A DNA stretch of 12,230 nucleotides from an uncultured Rhodospirillales bacterium (GTDB lineage: Bacteria > Pseudomonadota > Alphaproteobacteria > Rhodospirillales > 2-02-FULL-58-16). The notes below the pieces were generated by a model. The model made no database searches and had not been told where the DNA came from. It saw only the letters and a list, made by a program, of their open reading frames with translations. Location of the stretch: NCBI GenBank assembly GCA_913053795.1, contig CAJXGZ010000039.1, forward strand, positions 1 through 12,230. Reading direction: 5' to 3'. This document shows, piece after piece, positions 11,943 to 12,230 of the stretch (the stretch's first letter is position 1; each line of letters opens with the position of its first letter). A program made the position numbers and the translations under genes.

Positions 11943-12230
11943 GAGGTGTCCGCCACGCCCAGCCTTGGTGCGCAAATAAATTTCGTTATGCGCGTTCGAT
12001 GGAAAAGCATGCGGCACGCGCTCAATAACATCGACGCCGCAACTTGAAAGCGCCTCGACCTTTTCTGGATTGTTTGTCAGTAGACGAACGCGGGAAAAGC
12101 CAAGGTGATGCAGCATCTGCGCGGCTGGCAGGTATACGCGCTCGTCGGCGTCAAATCCCAGTTGTTCGTTGGCCTCCATGGTGTCATATCCCTGGTCCTG
12201 CAACTCATAGGCTCTGAGCTTATTCACCAA
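11937..12230 (-). CDS. ribA: GTP cyclohydrolase II, C-terminal part (partial)
   Basis: This is the last 97 residues of the enzyme that converts GTP to 2,5-diamino-6-ribosylamino-pyrimidinone phosphate, the first step of riboflavin synthesis. The frame is open to the window edge, so the N-terminal part, including the zinc site, lies outside. Visible family blocks are LVNKLRAYELQDQGYDTMEA, the D-ERVYLPAAQML segment, LGFSRVRLLTNNPEKVEAL and the VIERVP motif, then an AHNEIYLRTKAGRGGHLF tail like the HN..YL.TK..R.GHL ending of many homologues. Whether it is stand-alone RibA or the C-terminal half of a RibBA fusion cannot be told. It is chromosomal housekeeping, marking the edge of the rearranged segment. 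Confidence 0.9.
   Translation of the reverse strand: MVNKLRAYELQDQGYDTMEANEQLGFDADERVYLPAAQMLHHLGFSRVRLLTNNPEKVEALSSCGVDVIERVPHAFPSNAHNEIYLRTKAGRGGHLF

Overview
The window looks like a stretch of a GC-rich alphaproteobacterial chromosome, probably Rhodospirillales-like or a relative. This rests on base composition, a C-terminal ribA fragment, and a conserved-looking hypothetical protein with an N-P-L-Q-H-I-P core that I associate with that group. The genus cannot be fixed from sequence alone.

Layout. Positions 1-404 hold a short hairpin, two perfect copies of a 22-bp repeat, a possible remnant of a membrane-protein gene on the minus strand, and an AT-rich control region with several dyads, one resembling a Fur box. 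Positions 405-9518 are one tightly packed plus-strand operon of five genes: (1) an unusual fusion of a truncated CheW-like domain to the NAD-binding and [2Fe-2S] half of a hydrogenase-gamma/FNR-type oxidoreductase; (2) ATP-citrate lyase small subunit; (3) an unusually long (about 900 aa) ATP-citrate lyase large subunit; (4) monomeric NADP-isocitrate dehydrogenase; (5) Aquifex-type aconitase. Positions 9519-9594 carry a TAGCTTG repeat run and a partial inverted copy of the 22-bp repeat. Positions 9595-10931 are an IS3-family insertion sequence (orfA, orfB, frameshift signal, terminal inverted repeats). Positions 10929-11747 are a minus-strand hypothetical gene whose end coincides with the IS end. 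Positions 11937-12230 are the C-terminal part of GTP cyclohydrolase II (ribA), running out of the window.

How the genes work together. Read backwards along the operon, IDH (2-oxoglutarate + CO2 to isocitrate), aconitase (isocitrate to citrate) and ATP-citrate lyase (citrate to acetyl-CoA + oxaloacetate) are three consecutive steps of the reductive TCA cycle. ATP-citrate lyase is its hallmark enzyme. The cluster therefore suggests autotrophic or mixotrophic CO2 fixation by the reverse cycle. The other key enzymes (2-oxoglutarate and pyruvate:ferredoxin oxidoreductases, fumarate reductase) are not in the window. The fusion protein leads the operon and could be an electron-transfer partner, but its role is unknown. 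Inverted repeat copies at the two ends, the IS and the neighbouring disrupted gene suggest that the cluster sits in a rearranged, possibly acquired segment.
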